Notes: generated by a model from the letters alone, not told the origin. 32,104 nt of DNA from Turneriella parva (GCA_020719945.1 DYPL01000027.1:1-32104), one strand, 5' to 3'; numbered from the stretch's first letter, positions 23,555 to 32,082 are shown. Numbers and translations are program-made.

Positions 23555-25198
23555 TTATACCGAAGTCTCGCGTCCACCAAAGGGAAACTCCACTTTTACA
23601 CCATCAAATTTCTTTTGTGAAATAGTGACTATCGGTGTAAAATCCATGTCCGGGCCCTTGCTCTCCAGCTTGTGAATTTTTTCTTCTAACTGCTGAATAT
23701 AGGTATCCAAACGGGTCAGCTCCTGGAGAACGCGCAAAGCCGTTTCCTTTTTACCGCCTTCCATTTTTTCCAGAAAAGCTTTGGGATTGCGCAAAAACAC
23801 AGGAGAAAAAGCCTGACTCACTTTTGCCGTGATTGTTCCCCTGCGAACGAGAAGATTTTCTTTTTCCTTGCGCAGAGTATTCAGCTTTTCCTCGTGGTGA
23901 ATATCTGTTCCCGCAGAAAGAATGGTAACGGCTCCATCCTGGTTTCCCGCTACTTTAACAGAGACGGAATGAAACCCACTGGCGCGGCCTCCCACGATAA
24001 TCCCTTTTTTTTCCTGAATGATAATGTTGCCGTTGGAAACAAGCTGGGAGTTAAAAGAAAAATCCTGTACAATAATGTCCCCATCCGCTTTTAGATAGGC
24101 ATTGCGGGCATAGAGAGTTGTAATAGAGGAGCGGGATTCAATGCGGCTGTTCTCCCGGCCAATTACGCCGTTCTTGAAAATGACTGGACCAGAAGCAAAA
24201 ATACTTGCTCCGTCTACAACGCCAGAAACTGTGACGGTTCCAAAGCTGGAAATAGAGAATCCCGGCTGCACGGTTCCCTTAATTTCAATATTTCCAAAGA
24301 AATCAATGTTGCCAATACTGTAATCTACATCCTGGTTGATAACGAGAGTTTCGATTACATTAATTTCTTTAGGTTTTTCAGAGAAGTAACCATTGACTTT
24401 ACTAATGACAACGGATGTGTCTTCTGGATTTCGCTCAAGGCTGGCTCCCATTTTTGGGCCGAGTACCTTAAATTCAGATGGAATTTCTCCGCCGTAAACA
24501 TCAAGCCCATCTACTTTGGTTTGTGCTTCTATGTACACGCCTATGCGTTCGCCTTTTTGTACTTCGCGGATTGCTTGGCGTTCCTTAAAATCGATTCGGC
24601 CATCTTCGAGAATTTTTCCCGCTTTCATTTCTGACTTGATATCTGATTTGACATAATCGGGCCAGCCATCGCGGGCAGAATGTCCGCGCGAAATCAGAAT
24701 GCGGTCTTTTTTACCCGCGCGAACGAGAGCAATCTGCTCTTCAATTTCGCTGGCGGGAATTACAGGAATTAAATGTTCTGCTTTAATCACATAAAAAACA
24801 TCTTCTGCAGAAGGAAGGCGCTCGGTGGGCACTTTGGATAGATACAGCCACGCCTGGGTTTTTTCGCGGTTAACAATTACGGGGGGAATAACGACGAGAC
24901 GATTCCGGTAGAATCCTGCAAAGCCAAATACTTTTGCCCTGAAATCTTTCGCATGAGATTTATGAAGTACGGAAGCTTCATCGTACTCTATGGCGGTTGA
25001 TGGTTTCGTCAACAGTGGAACGGGATAGTTTTCTCTTTCATATCCTGAATCGGGTATTGCTTCTATGGCCAGAAGGTCTCCCGGTTTGCGGGCATTATCC
25101 GGTTCTGGAATGAACACTTTTAGCCCGTCCTCTTCCCATGCAGTATGAAAAGGTTTCTGGTTGGACAAGCGGATATAGTACCAGTTTTCCGAGGGCAT
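23555..25198 (-). CDS. FapA/DUF342-family polymer-forming protein
   Basis: A 547-residue cytoplasmic protein of the FapA (DUF342) family. The N-terminal part is mixed; the middle (about residues 255-430) is a run of short beta-helix turns with repeated N-G/I-x-G patterns (IGNIDFFGNIEIKGTVQPG, FGTVTVSGVVDGASIFASG, LKADGDIIVQDF). A C-terminal coiled coil (about 435-520, EKLNTLRKEKENLLVRRG, LEEKIHKLESKG) follows. No enzyme motif. The family is found in many bacteria, often near motility or envelope genes; the role is unclear. First gene of the coaD-lnt run. Confidence 0.85.
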   Translation of the reverse strand: MPSENWYYIRLSNQKPFHTAWEEDGLKVFIPEPDNARKPGDLLAIEAIPDSGYERENYPVPLLTKPSTAIEYDEASVLHKSHAKDFRAKVFGFAGFYRNRLVVIPPVIVNREKTQAWLYLSKVPTERLPSAEDVFYVIKAEHLIPVIPASEIEEQIALVRAGKKDRILISRGHSARDGWPDYVKSDIKSEMKAGKILEDGRIDFKERQAIREVQKGERIGVYIEAQTKVDGLDVYGGEIPSEFKVLGPKMGASLERNPEDTSVVISKVNGYFSEKPKEINVIETLVINQDVDYSIGNIDFFGNIEIKGTVQPGFSISSFGTVTVSGVVDGASIFASGPVIFKNGVIGRENSRIESRSSITTLYARNAYLKADGDIIVQDFSFNSQLVSNGNIIIQEKKGIIVGGRASGFHSVSVKVAGNQDGAVTILSAGTDIHHEEKLNTLRKEKENLLVRRGTITAKVSQAFSPVFLRNPKAFLEKMEGGKKETALRVLQELTRLDTYIQQLEEKIHKLESKGPDMDFTPIVTISQKKFDGVKVEFPFGGRETSV

Positions 25199-25251
25199 TC
25201 TCTGCTATTATCGAACCGTTTCCTTAAAACTCAAGACGAAAATAAATAATA

Positions 25252-25392
25252 TCAAAAATACTCCAGTAGTATCCGGAGAATAGAATATCCGCCAAAAATA
25301 AGAAACAGAAACAGAATAAAAGCGAGAAGGAAGGGTTTCCAGCCGGTCTGTTTCATCTTTCTATAAGAACTCTCCATTCCCAGTGCAGACAT
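25252..25392 (-). CDS. Small single-TM protein
   Basis: The ATG at 25392 gives 46 residues; the frame is open to 25452 (66 residues), and ATGs at 25377 and 25356 would give 41 or 34. The C-terminal half is one clear membrane helix (WKPFLLAFILFLFLIFGGY) with a basic N-side, so N-in topology. No convincing Shine-Dalgarno marks any start. Lies leftward between fapA and the flagellar operon. Unrecognised; real coding is plausible mainly from the strong helix. Confidence 0.4.
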   Translation of the reverse strand: MSALGMESSYRKMKQTGWKPFLLAFILFLFLIFGGYSILRILLEYF

Positions 25393-25485
25393 GGTCCAGC
25401 GTTTTGCGCAGGAACTCTGCGTCAAGGGAAAGAGCCTTTGGCTGTTATGCAACCCGGAGCGCGCACGTTGCAGAGGCTATTTAGG

Positions 25486-25514
25486 TATAATCTTTTTTAG
25501 AAATCTGCCGATAG
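25486..25514 (+). promoter_or_regulatory. Candidate promoter region of the flagellar operon
   Basis: Two overlapping signals precede flgG. A perfect TATAAT (25486-25491) lacks a proper -35 partner. TAAT (25488-25491), 15 bases, then GCCGATAG (25507-25514) resembles the sigma-28 consensus TAAA-N15-GCCGATAA with two mismatches. If sigma-28 were used, transcription would start near the flgG ATG at 25522 with almost no leader. Confidence 0.4.
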
Positions 25515-25521
25515 ATGGTTT

Positions 25522-26319
25522 ATGGTACGTTCACTCTGGAGCGCCGCGACAGGAATGTCAGCGCAGCAATTTCATATCGATACAATTTCTAACAACCTTG
25601 CCAACGTGAACACGGTTGGCTTCAAAAAAAACCGAGTAGATTTTGAAGATCTCATTTACCAGCATCCAGTGTTAGCCGGCACCCCGGCAACTTCTGTATC
25701 AGAGATTCCAACCGGCGTAAGCGTTGGGCATGGTGTGCGCCCTGCAGCAACCCAGAAAATATTTCAGATGGGGAGCCTTCAGGCAACGGGCCATAAGTTA
25801 GACCTTGCTGTGACAAACGAAGTTGGTTTCTTTAAGATTCAGACGCCCGATGGAAATTTTGCCTACCAGAGAGACGGAGCCTTCAAAATAGATTCCAATA
25901 GACAGATTCTCACAGCCAATGGTTATCTGTTAGAGCCACAGATTATTCTTCCAGAAAACGCTATCCTCGAAACTCTTACCATTTCCGAACAGGGCGAGGT
26001 AACGGTAAATATAGCAGATGAAATGCGCCCAACTGTAATTGGACAAATTGAACTGTATCATTTTTCGAATCCTGCCGGATTAAAAGCGATCGGAAAAAAT
26101 CTTTTTCGCGAGACGCCTGCCTCCGGCCCTGAAATTCCTGGCACCCCCGGTTTAGGTGGATTTGGTTCTCTGCTGCAGGGATACATTGAAATGAGTAACG
26201 TAAATCTTGCGGAAGAAATGGTCAACATGATTGTTGCCCAGCGCGCCTATGAATCAAATTCGAAGGCCATTCAAACTTCTGATTCCATGCTGAGCACAGC
26301 AATTAACCTCAAACGATGA
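25522..26319 (+). CDS. flgG: Flagellar distal rod protein FlgG
   Basis: A 265-residue distal rod protein of the periplasmic flagellum. The N-terminal rod signature (MVRSLWSAATGM, then ISNNLANVNTVGFKKNR) and C-terminal coiled signature (EMSNVNLAEEMVNMIVAQRAYESNSKAIQ) are both intact, with the FlgG-specific core (KLDLAVTNEVGFFKIQ, GAFKIDSNRQILTANGYLLEP) between. Length typical (260-265). First gene of the operon; no flgF precedes it here. The stop overlaps the flgA-like start (ATGA at 26316). Confidence 0.96.
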   Translation: MVRSLWSAATGMSAQQFHIDTISNNLANVNTVGFKKNRVDFEDLIYQHPVLAGTPATSVSEIPTGVSVGHGVRPAATQKIFQMGSLQATGHKLDLAVTNEVGFFKIQTPDGNFAYQRDGAFKIDSNRQILTANGYLLEPQIILPENAILETLTISEQGEVTVNIADEMRPTVIGQIELYHFSNPAGLKAIGKNLFRETPASGPEIPGTPGLGGFGSLLQGYIEMSNVNLAEEMVNMIVAQRAYESNSKAIQTSDSMLSTAINLKR

Positions 26320-26840
26320 ACCGCATAACCGCAGCATTTTTCGCAGCCGCTCTGCTGATGGCAGCCTCCCCGTATGAGCTCAATCTCAGCGAGTCGGCTC
26401 CGTTGCGCGGGCGCGAAATTTGTCTGCGGGATTTAGGTAAACTGCAGGGAAGCATTCCCGAAAAAGCGAAAAGAGTCTGGGAACAAAAATGCGTTGTTTA
26501 TGAGGGAGATGATGCGACGTATCTATCCAGAACAAAGTTGGAAATTTTTTTGCTGCGGGAAAATATATGGCCCGAGAAAATTCATGGAAATGGAATTCAT
26601 TTAGAACAGTCTTCAGTGATGGCAGTACCCATGGAAGAAAAGCCCGGAACAGCTACACCGTGGAAAAAAGGTGAAGTGCGCTCCGTTCTGTTTTCCATGG
26701 GAGATATAGATATATTCATGGATGCAGCCTTTATTGGCCTGGCACCGGGAGGAAAAATCCGCGTGCGCCTGCTCCATACAGGTAAAGATGTTTTGGTGGC
26801 ACAGAATACCGAGGGGCTCTTCATAGCGGAGAATTTCTAA
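26316..26840 (+). CDS. flgA: Flagellar P-ring chaperone FlgA-like
   Basis: A 174-residue exported protein with signal peptide (cleavage near AAS-PYE). The C-terminal SAF/chaperone domain is recognisable (about 118-174: KKGEVRSVLFSMGDIDIFMDAAFIGLA; GGKIRVRLLHTGKDVLV), but the N-terminal part is short; E. coli FlgA is about 219. FlgA assists FlgI assembly into the P-ring, and flgH-flgI follow directly. One-base overlap with flgH (TAATG). Confidence 0.78.
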   Translation: MNRITAAFFAAALLMAASPYELNLSESAPLRGREICLRDLGKLQGSIPEKAKRVWEQKCVVYEGDDATYLSRTKLEIFLLRENIWPEKIHGNGIHLEQSSVMAVPMEEKPGTATPWKKGEVRSVLFSMGDIDIFMDAAFIGLAPGGKIRVRLLHTGKDVLVAQNTEGLFIAENF

Positions 26841-27478
26841 TGGGACGCGTTTCTATAAGCATAGTTCTTTTTTCTCTTGCGTTTGTTTTGTATGCTCAGA
26901 CGACGCTTTGGAAAGATACGAACCCGTATTCCCGCACGCATGCAGTTGGAGATATTCTTCGAGTAGATATTGACGAGCGTTTTACGATTAAGCTCGACAA
27001 TAAATGGGAAACAAAAACGGAATCAGAAGTTGAGCTGGTGCCCGACAGAACCTATCTCGATTTTTTGAAACCATCCGAGCAGAAGCGCACCTTTGAAAAG
27101 AACTCCAAAAATGAAACGAGATTACAGGACAGAATTACGTACAGTATAGCCGCCTCTGTGACAGAAGTCAATGGTTCTGTACTCACTCTTTCTGGTACGA
27201 GACGACTCGTTATTGATGGAAGAAATCTTCAGCTCAATTTTTCGGGACGCGTTTCGTCGTCCTCAATTCGCGCAGGAAGAGTGCCATCTGCTGAAGTGAG
27301 CGATCTCGTTCTCAATGTACAGGCAGAGCCAGAGTTTCCGCGCCAGGGGGGTGTGGCTCTTAAAACGAAGGAACAGGCCGATGCAGAATCTCCCCAGAAG
27401 GCTGTTCTGAGCGATGCAGAAAAACAGCAGATCCTATTGCAGTATCTCCAGCAGGTTCTCGGAGGGAATAACCCATGA
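26840..27478 (+). CDS. flgH: Flagellar L-ring-type protein FlgH, lacking a lipobox
   Basis: A 212-residue FlgH-family protein. The signal-like N-terminus (MGRVSISIVLFSLAFVLYA) is followed by QTTLWKD with no cysteine, so it is not a lipoprotein, unlike enterobacterial FlgH. Family segments are clear: LWKDTNPYSRTHAVGDILRV, VNGSVLTLSGTRRL, and the late SGRVSSSSIRAG...VSDLVLNVQAEPEF. A Gln/Asp-rich tail (about 175-212) is extra. The L-ring normally spans the outer membrane; spirochete flagella stay periplasmic, so its role here must differ. ATGA overlap with flgI. Confidence 0.88.
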   Translation: MGRVSISIVLFSLAFVLYAQTTLWKDTNPYSRTHAVGDILRVDIDERFTIKLDNKWETKTESEVELVPDRTYLDFLKPSEQKRTFEKNSKNETRLQDRITYSIAASVTEVNGSVLTLSGTRRLVIDGRNLQLNFSGRVSSSSIRAGRVPSAEVSDLVLNVQAEPEFPRQGGVALKTKEQADAESPQKAVLSDAEKQQILLQYLQQVLGGNNP

Positions 27479-28494
27479 TTTCCAGGTTATCTGCTGCATT
27501 TTCAATCTCTTTACTATTGTATTTGTTTACGACCTCTGTTTGTGCACTTTCCATGCCAATTTCTGGAATTACGCGCATTGCCACTTTGCGCGAAAACCAG
27601 CTCGTTGGATATGGAATTGTGGTTGGGCTGCCCGGAACAGGCGATACGCGATCTCCGCTTGCCGTAGAATCCATTCGCAAACTGTTAGAACACAGGGGGA
27701 TTGAACTTTCCGGTCTCGACTGGAAATCTAAAAACATGGCAGCCGTGATGGTTATGGGTTCAGTTTCCGCATTTGCGCGACCCGGGGACAAAATTGACAT
27801 ATGGGTTTCTTCCATAGGCGATGCGCGTTCCCTTCGGGGAGGCTTCTTACTGCAGACTCCCCTGTCAGATCCTTCGTCCAATGTTTTTGCTGTTGCCCAG
27901 GGTGCTCTTGCAGTGGCAGATACAGACAGAGTTGAGCGCAGCGTGAACACGGTAAGAATCCCGGGCGGTGCCATCATGGAGAAGGAGGTTCTGCAGCCTC
28001 TTTTCGTGGAAGATAACGGCAAGGTATATGCGCGCCTTAGACTCATTGACTTCAGCGTGACAATGGCTTCGCGCATCACAGAGGCAGTAAACAAAGAGTA
28101 CAAAGACAGAGCCATGCTCGATAAGGATGGTACGATTCGCGTAGAGCTTTCTGGAGACAGCAGGCCCCCTCTTACAATGCTGCGTGAAATGCTGGAGCTT
28201 TCGGTAGAGGTAGAAGCGGTGAATCGAGTCGTCGTGGATCCACGTTCGGGTTCTGTTGTCATGGGTGGAAATGTCGGAATTTCGCGCGTATCTGTAAGTC
28301 GCGGGAAAATGCAGGTGCGGATTGGATACCGTCGCAAGGCAGATCCGGTTTTGCAGATAGTAGAAGAAAGCACAACTGTTTCTTCTCTTGTCGATGCACT
28401 CAATAAACTTGGCGTAGAAGCGCCCGATATTTTAGAAATACTGAAAGCAATCCACGCCGCAGGTGCCATGCACGGTGAGCTGGTAATTTTGTGA
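27475..28494 (+). CDS. flgI: Flagellar P-ring protein FlgI
   Basis: A 339-residue periplasmic ring protein. Signal peptide ends near CALS, then the highly conserved opening RENQLVGYGIVVGLPGTGD. IDIWVSSIGDARSLRGGFLLQTPL, VERSVNTVRIPGGAIMEKEV and the C-terminal VSSLVDALNKLGVEAPDILE are family hallmarks. Length near the usual 345-370. Its start overlaps flgH by four bases. Confidence 0.95.
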   Translation: MISRLSAAFSISLLLYLFTTSVCALSMPISGITRIATLRENQLVGYGIVVGLPGTGDTRSPLAVESIRKLLEHRGIELSGLDWKSKNMAAVMVMGSVSAFARPGDKIDIWVSSIGDARSLRGGFLLQTPLSDPSSNVFAVAQGALAVADTDRVERSVNTVRIPGGAIMEKEVLQPLFVEDNGKVYARLRLIDFSVTMASRITEAVNKEYKDRAMLDKDGTIRVELSGDSRPPLTMLREMLELSVEVEAVNRVVVDPRSGSVVMGGNVGISRVSVSRGKMQVRIGYRRKADPVLQIVEESTTVSSLVDALNKLGVEAPDILEILKAIHAAGAMHGELVIL

Positions 28495-28500
28495 GGAAAT

Positions 28501-28950
28501 ATGATACAGGGAATTGATCCACTATTATACAGAAACCATGGCAGTGATATCCAGAAGAAAGTTCAGGCGGCACAAAGCGAAGCAACAGGATTGTCTTTTG
28601 AGGAGTATCTGAAAAGAGAAATGCCAGAAAACCTTCAAGGAACAGTGAGCAGCGATACGTTTTCTCCGGTGCCGGGAAAAAGGGAAGTGTTATTGCATAT
28701 AGGGGATAACCCCGGGCGCAGAAAACTTTACGAAGCTGCCGAGGAATTTGAAGGATACTTTCTGGAAAAAATGTTCCGAGAAATGAAAAAGAATATTCCG
28801 AAGGGTGGCCTTATAGACGGCGGATATGCCGAGGAAATATTTGATGAAATGCTGCTGACCGAACGCGTGGGCAAAATGGCCCACGAAATGGAGTTCGGCC
28901 TGGCAGAATCTATTTATTCCCAGATGCAGCGGTTCACCTCAGACCGTTGA
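28501..28950 (+). CDS. flgJ: Flagellar rod-binding protein FlgJ, N-terminal domain only
   Basis: A 149-residue protein with the rod-binding domain of FlgJ at about residues 80-145 (EAAEEFEGYFLEKMFREMKK, then GGYAEEIFDEMLLTERVGKM). The muramidase domain of enterobacterial FlgJ is absent, as in many non-proteobacteria, so another hydrolase must open the wall for the rod. AGGAA precedes the ATG. The 3' end overlaps the convergent MuiA-like gene by 17 bases. Confidence 0.9.
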   Translation: MIQGIDPLLYRNHGSDIQKKVQAAQSEATGLSFEEYLKREMPENLQGTVSSDTFSPVPGKREVLLHIGDNPGRRKLYEAAEEFEGYFLEKMFREMKKNIPKGGLIDGGYAEEIFDEMLLTERVGKMAHEMEFGLAESIYSQMQRFTSDR

Positions 28951-30706
28951 CCTGGCTATCTTTATCGAAAGAAATGATAATATCGTAATCGATATATTTC
29001 TTCTCTCCCGGGTTTAGCGAAACGGAATACTTTCGCAGACCCTGTTCGTATTCCGCCTCTGCAAGAGTTTTCTTGTCCGAGAGGGGTTCAGTTCCGAGAG
29101 GCTTAAACTCCACGCTGATCTTCTTATTGCGGCTTATGGGAATTCTGTCTTTGACGAGAAGAGTAATTTTTTCGCCGAGAAGATTTTTCACTTCGAGGCG
29201 ATAGCGGTATCGAATTCTTGTTTGATCCGCAAAAAGTCCTTTTTCGTCTTCAAACTTTTTGACGAGTTCCTTTTTACCCTGTATTTTTTCCTGAGCTGAT
29301 AATAAAATCGTTTGCTCTTCTCCCGGCTGAAGAGCCGACAGATTGCTTCGCGCTGTAAATTCTTCATCTACATAAAACTCAGCAGTTCCAGGAAGAAGGG
29401 GGATTTCTTTCTGGTTGGTAAACTTTACCTTCAGGTTTGCCGGCAATCCGCTCTGCGGTACAATTTCGTAAAAGAAATCTGTTCCGGGAAGCTCTATGGT
29501 TCGGATTAGATTTTTTTGTTCCTTGGGAGAGGAAGGCAGTGATAGACGGCCCTGCAGTTCAATCTCTACACTTTGTCCCACGCTTGTAATCTGGGGCTCC
29601 TCTCCCTCCTGCAACTGGTATTCTTCTACAGCTTCCGTTTGTAGGTTATCCTGGGCCGCAGCAGATTTGCTGTATCCAGCATTCTTGCTGCGAACCACGG
29701 AAGGCGTTGGCCGGTAAACGTCCAGATACCAGTAGGGCAAAGTGGGATCGTACAGGTGGGAAGCAGGGCGCGCGGTAGACAGTATAATGCGGGCATCGTT
29801 CCAGTCTTCTCCCGATTCTTGCTGTATGGAAGAATAGACGGTGAGCTCCAGTTTTTTCTTTTCCGTGTCTGCCCGCAGGTCGTAGCTCATACTCCAGTTG
29901 GTAGAGGGGACGAGATAACTGTAAACCAGAGTTGCCTTTCCGCTCAACGGCGCATAGATCCCAAGGACAAGATTTTTCTCTTCGTGAAAATCGCCTTCGC
30001 GAGAATCGAGGATTTCTCTCTTTTCTGAAAAATAAGAATACGAGGAGAGCTGTTCCTGAGCCACAAAATTCCTATTCGATTCATTGATTTTTTTTCGGAA
30101 ACTGGTATACTTGCTGTAGTATCGGTTTCCGCCAGCCTGCATGAGTTCGTGTTCTAACACCTGAATTTTTTCGTTGAGTTCTTTTCTCTGATTTTCCAGC
30201 TTTCTGCGTTCGTTCTGCAGGGCATCCTGTTGCTTTCTGTGGAAGGCAAGTGCCGCAGAGGCTGATTTTTCGGAGAAACTGCCGTAGCGTATATTTTCGC
30301 GTTCTGACTTGCTCGAGTCAGAGCCAATAGAACTGAGCAGGGCAAGCTCGTCGTGTACGGACTGAAGGGAATCGACCAGAATCTGATCGTCTGCGTAGAG
30401 GGAATCGAGACGCACCTCAAGATCGGCAATTCGTTTTCGTTTTTCTTCGAGAAGAGCCTTTAGCTCAATCGTGACCGATTGAATGCGTGGTGCGGTAGAT
30501 TTGTTTTTATCTTCCGTGGATACGCGAACGCTATCGTCAATCAATTGAGCAGGCAATCCAGGGATGACGATTTCCTGGGATCCTTTTTTGAGTTCTATAA
30601 CAGTCGTTTTTTCAACGCGGGCCTGTCCTGGAAACATGGTTACGCTTTCAAATCCAGAAGCGAACGATGAAGAGAGCAGGAGCGGAAGCAGCAGAATTTT
30701 TTTCAT
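28934..30706 (-). CDS. MuiA-family protein (DUF4140/DUF4139)
   Basis: The ATG at 30706 is preferred to the one at 30739 because AGGT lies six bases upstream and the protein then opens with a signal peptide (MKKILLLPLLLSSSFASG). It is 590 residues. N-terminal DUF4140-like domain (VTMFPGQARVEKTT, VIPGLPAQLIDDSVRV), a long coiled coil (about 75-200, EEKRKRIADLEVRLDSLYAD, NERRKLENQRKELNEKIQVL) and C-terminal DUF4139 (VPSTNWSMSYDLRAD, GEDWNDARIILSTARP, LLVKDRIPIS). The family is called mucoidy inhibitor A; the mechanism is unknown, probably periplasmic. Convergent with flgJ. Confidence 0.82.
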   Translation of the reverse strand: MKKILLLPLLLSSSFASGFESVTMFPGQARVEKTTVIELKKGSQEIVIPGLPAQLIDDSVRVSTEDKNKSTAPRIQSVTIELKALLEEKRKRIADLEVRLDSLYADDQILVDSLQSVHDELALLSSIGSDSSKSERENIRYGSFSEKSASAALAFHRKQQDALQNERRKLENQRKELNEKIQVLEHELMQAGGNRYYSKYTSFRKKINESNRNFVAQEQLSSYSYFSEKREILDSREGDFHEEKNLVLGIYAPLSGKATLVYSYLVPSTNWSMSYDLRADTEKKKLELTVYSSIQQESGEDWNDARIILSTARPASHLYDPTLPYWYLDVYRPTPSVVRSKNAGYSKSAAAQDNLQTEAVEEYQLQEGEEPQITSVGQSVEIELQGRLSLPSSPKEQKNLIRTIELPGTDFFYEIVPQSGLPANLKVKFTNQKEIPLLPGTAEFYVDEEFTARSNLSALQPGEEQTILLSAQEKIQGKKELVKKFEDEKGLFADQTRIRYRYRLEVKNLLGEKITLLVKDRIPISRNKKISVEFKPLGTEPLSDKKTLAEAEYEQGLRKYSVSLNPGEKKYIDYDIIISFDKDSQVNGLR

Positions 30707-30802
30707 GGTGTACCTTTTAAAATAGAGTAAGTTTTGCAAAGCAATTTAGCATCGCAGCTTATCAGGTTAGACGGCAACCGAAAGGTTTTGTTCATTTTTT
30801 TG

Positions 30803-30831
30803 TTGACCGCTTATATCGGCAAAACTCTATG
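30803..30831 (+). promoter_or_regulatory. Candidate promoter of the tRNA-Thr/tRNA-Tyr unit
   Basis: TTGACC (30803-30808, 5/6), 17-base spacer, TCTATG (30826-30831, weak -10). Transcription would begin a few bases before the tRNA at 30842. Confidence 0.4.
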
Positions 30832-30841
30832 GTTTCAAATC

Positions 30842-30914
30842 GCTGCCTTAGCTCATTCGGTAGAGCAGCTGCCTTGTAAGCAGCAGGTGACCAGTTCGAT
30901 TCTGGTAGGCAGCT
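30842..30914 (+). tRNA. tRNA-Thr (anticodon UGU)
   Basis: A 73-base cloverleaf: acceptor GCTGCCT/AGGCAGC, D arm GCTC/GAGC, anticodon stem GCTGC/GCAGC with loop CTTGTAA (anticodon TGT), T arm ACCAG-TTCGATT-CTGGT, discriminator T. CCA is not encoded. All stems pair perfectly. Separated by three bases from tRNA-Tyr, so one primary transcript. Confidence 0.97.
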
Positions 30915-30917
30915 AAC

Positions 30918-30999
30918 GGGTAGGTACTCAAGCGGTCAACGAGGGCAGACTGTAAATCTGCTGGCTATGCCTTCAGAGGTTCGATTCCTCTCCTGCCCA
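30918..30999 (+). tRNA. tRNA-Tyr (anticodon GUA)
   Basis: An 82-base class II cloverleaf: acceptor GGGTAGG/CCTGCCC (one G.U), anticodon stem GCAGA/TCTGC with loop CTGTAAA (anticodon GTA), a long variable arm, T arm AGAGG-TTCGATT-CCTCT, discriminator A. No encoded CCA. The next gene's ribosome-binding site begins immediately after the discriminator base. Confidence 0.97.
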
Positions 31000-31009
31000 A
31001 AGGAATTGC

Positions 31010-31975
31010 ATGGACAACCGGTTCGCAGAAATTGAGTCCAATATTCTTTCTGCAAATTTTTCGAGAGTCGTTCAATTGTCAGAAGAATGGCTCGCGTCAT
31101 TATCACCAGCAGACGTTCTAAAAAACGAAAGCCCGGCAACGGTCGCTTACCAAATAGGGCGTTTTTTTCTGCACCGGCACGACCGCATTGCTAAAACGTC
31201 GCCAGGTGCAGACCGTGCCCGCCTGTTCCAAGGTTTTTTAAGCGAACTTAACGAAAAACTCTACCTGTTTGACGACAAGCTTCCGTTTGGAGAATCGGTT
31301 TCGGCGTTTTGCCATGGCCAGATTGCGGAAGGTCTTGCAAGGGCTTTTGCGGGTCAAAAGTCTTATAATCTCAATCAAGAAGAAATCCGACAGCTTGCCA
31401 TATCTCTTTTAGAAATAGGAAACTACGGGGCGGCGCGCGAGACGACGGAATTTCTCCTCCAGATGAATCCCGGCAACGCAGCGAATAATTATCTGATGGC
31501 ATGCGTACTGTATCGTCTAAACCCCCAAAAAAATGACTACCGCGATTATCTTCGCAAGGCTCTGTTTGTTAGGCCGGAGCTGGCCTCCGAGATGAACCGC
31601 TATCTTCCCGATCCCCTTCGTACCTGGTACAACCAGTTGTCCCCAGAGCAGTTATCTGGCAAAGCCTTTGATCGCTACTTTGCCATGATTCTCGAAGTGA
31701 ACGGAATTTACGGAGCCTGGAAGGGAATCAGTTCAACAGAAGCGACGCGCTTAGAAAAAGAATTTCGCGATTTGCGCACAGAGTACGACAAAAAACCCGG
31801 GCGCGGCAGCGAACTGCTTCCCAGAATCATTCATTATTTAACCTGGCTTTTGCAGGAATACCAGCAGAGAAACGCCTACGACAAACTGGAAGAATTGCGC
31901 ACAGAAATGAGACAGTTAGATTCCGAGCTGTGGGAGTTGTTTCATAAGAATGTTCTTTCTAAAGAGAAAAAGTAG
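31010..31975 (+). CDS. TPR-like helical protein of unknown function
   Basis: A 321-residue soluble protein, helical throughout, without signal or membrane segments. A TPR-like pair is visible around residues 125-170 (QLAISLLEIGNYGAARETTE, then NPGNAANNYLMACVLYRL), and the C-terminus is coiled-coil (YDKLEELRTEMRQLDSELWE). AAAGGA (30999-31004) five bases before the ATG directly abuts the 3' end of tRNA-Tyr, so the message is very probably the tail of the tRNA transcript, released by tRNA 3' processing. No family recognised. Confidence 0.72.
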   Translation: MDNRFAEIESNILSANFSRVVQLSEEWLASLSPADVLKNESPATVAYQIGRFFLHRHDRIAKTSPGADRARLFQGFLSELNEKLYLFDDKLPFGESVSAFCHGQIAEGLARAFAGQKSYNLNQEEIRQLAISLLEIGNYGAARETTEFLLQMNPGNAANNYLMACVLYRLNPQKNDYRDYLRKALFVRPELASEMNRYLPDPLRTWYNQLSPEQLSGKAFDRYFAMILEVNGIYGAWKGISSTEATRLEKEFRDLRTEYDKKPGRGSELLPRIIHYLTWLLQEYQQRNAYDKLEELRTEMRQLDSELWELFHKNVLSKEKK

Positions 31976-31978
31976 GGG

Positions 31979-31999
31979 GCCCTACCCGGGCAGGGCTTT
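31979..31999 (+). terminator. Weak hairpin after the TPR-like gene
   Basis: GCCCT-ACCCGGGC-AGGGC followed by three Ts, starting three bases after the stop. The stem is short and the T-run weak; low-confidence terminator. Confidence 0.35.
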
Positions 32000-32082
32000 G
32001 CAGCCGACTTGCTAAGATGATTCTACTCTGGTAAAATCTAAATTCATTGAATAAATAAAAAAACAACCGCCAGAGCGGCCGC

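Noticed and set aside
27360-28469. A 369-codon leftward open frame opposite flgH/flgI
   Set aside because: Ser/Thr/Arg-rich composition with no domain; it is the antisense shadow of the secure flgI coding region.
32075-32082. GCGGCCGC near the right edge as a cloning-vector trace
   Set aside because: An 8-base GC palindrome next to the natural repeat copy; no vector sequence is visible around it.
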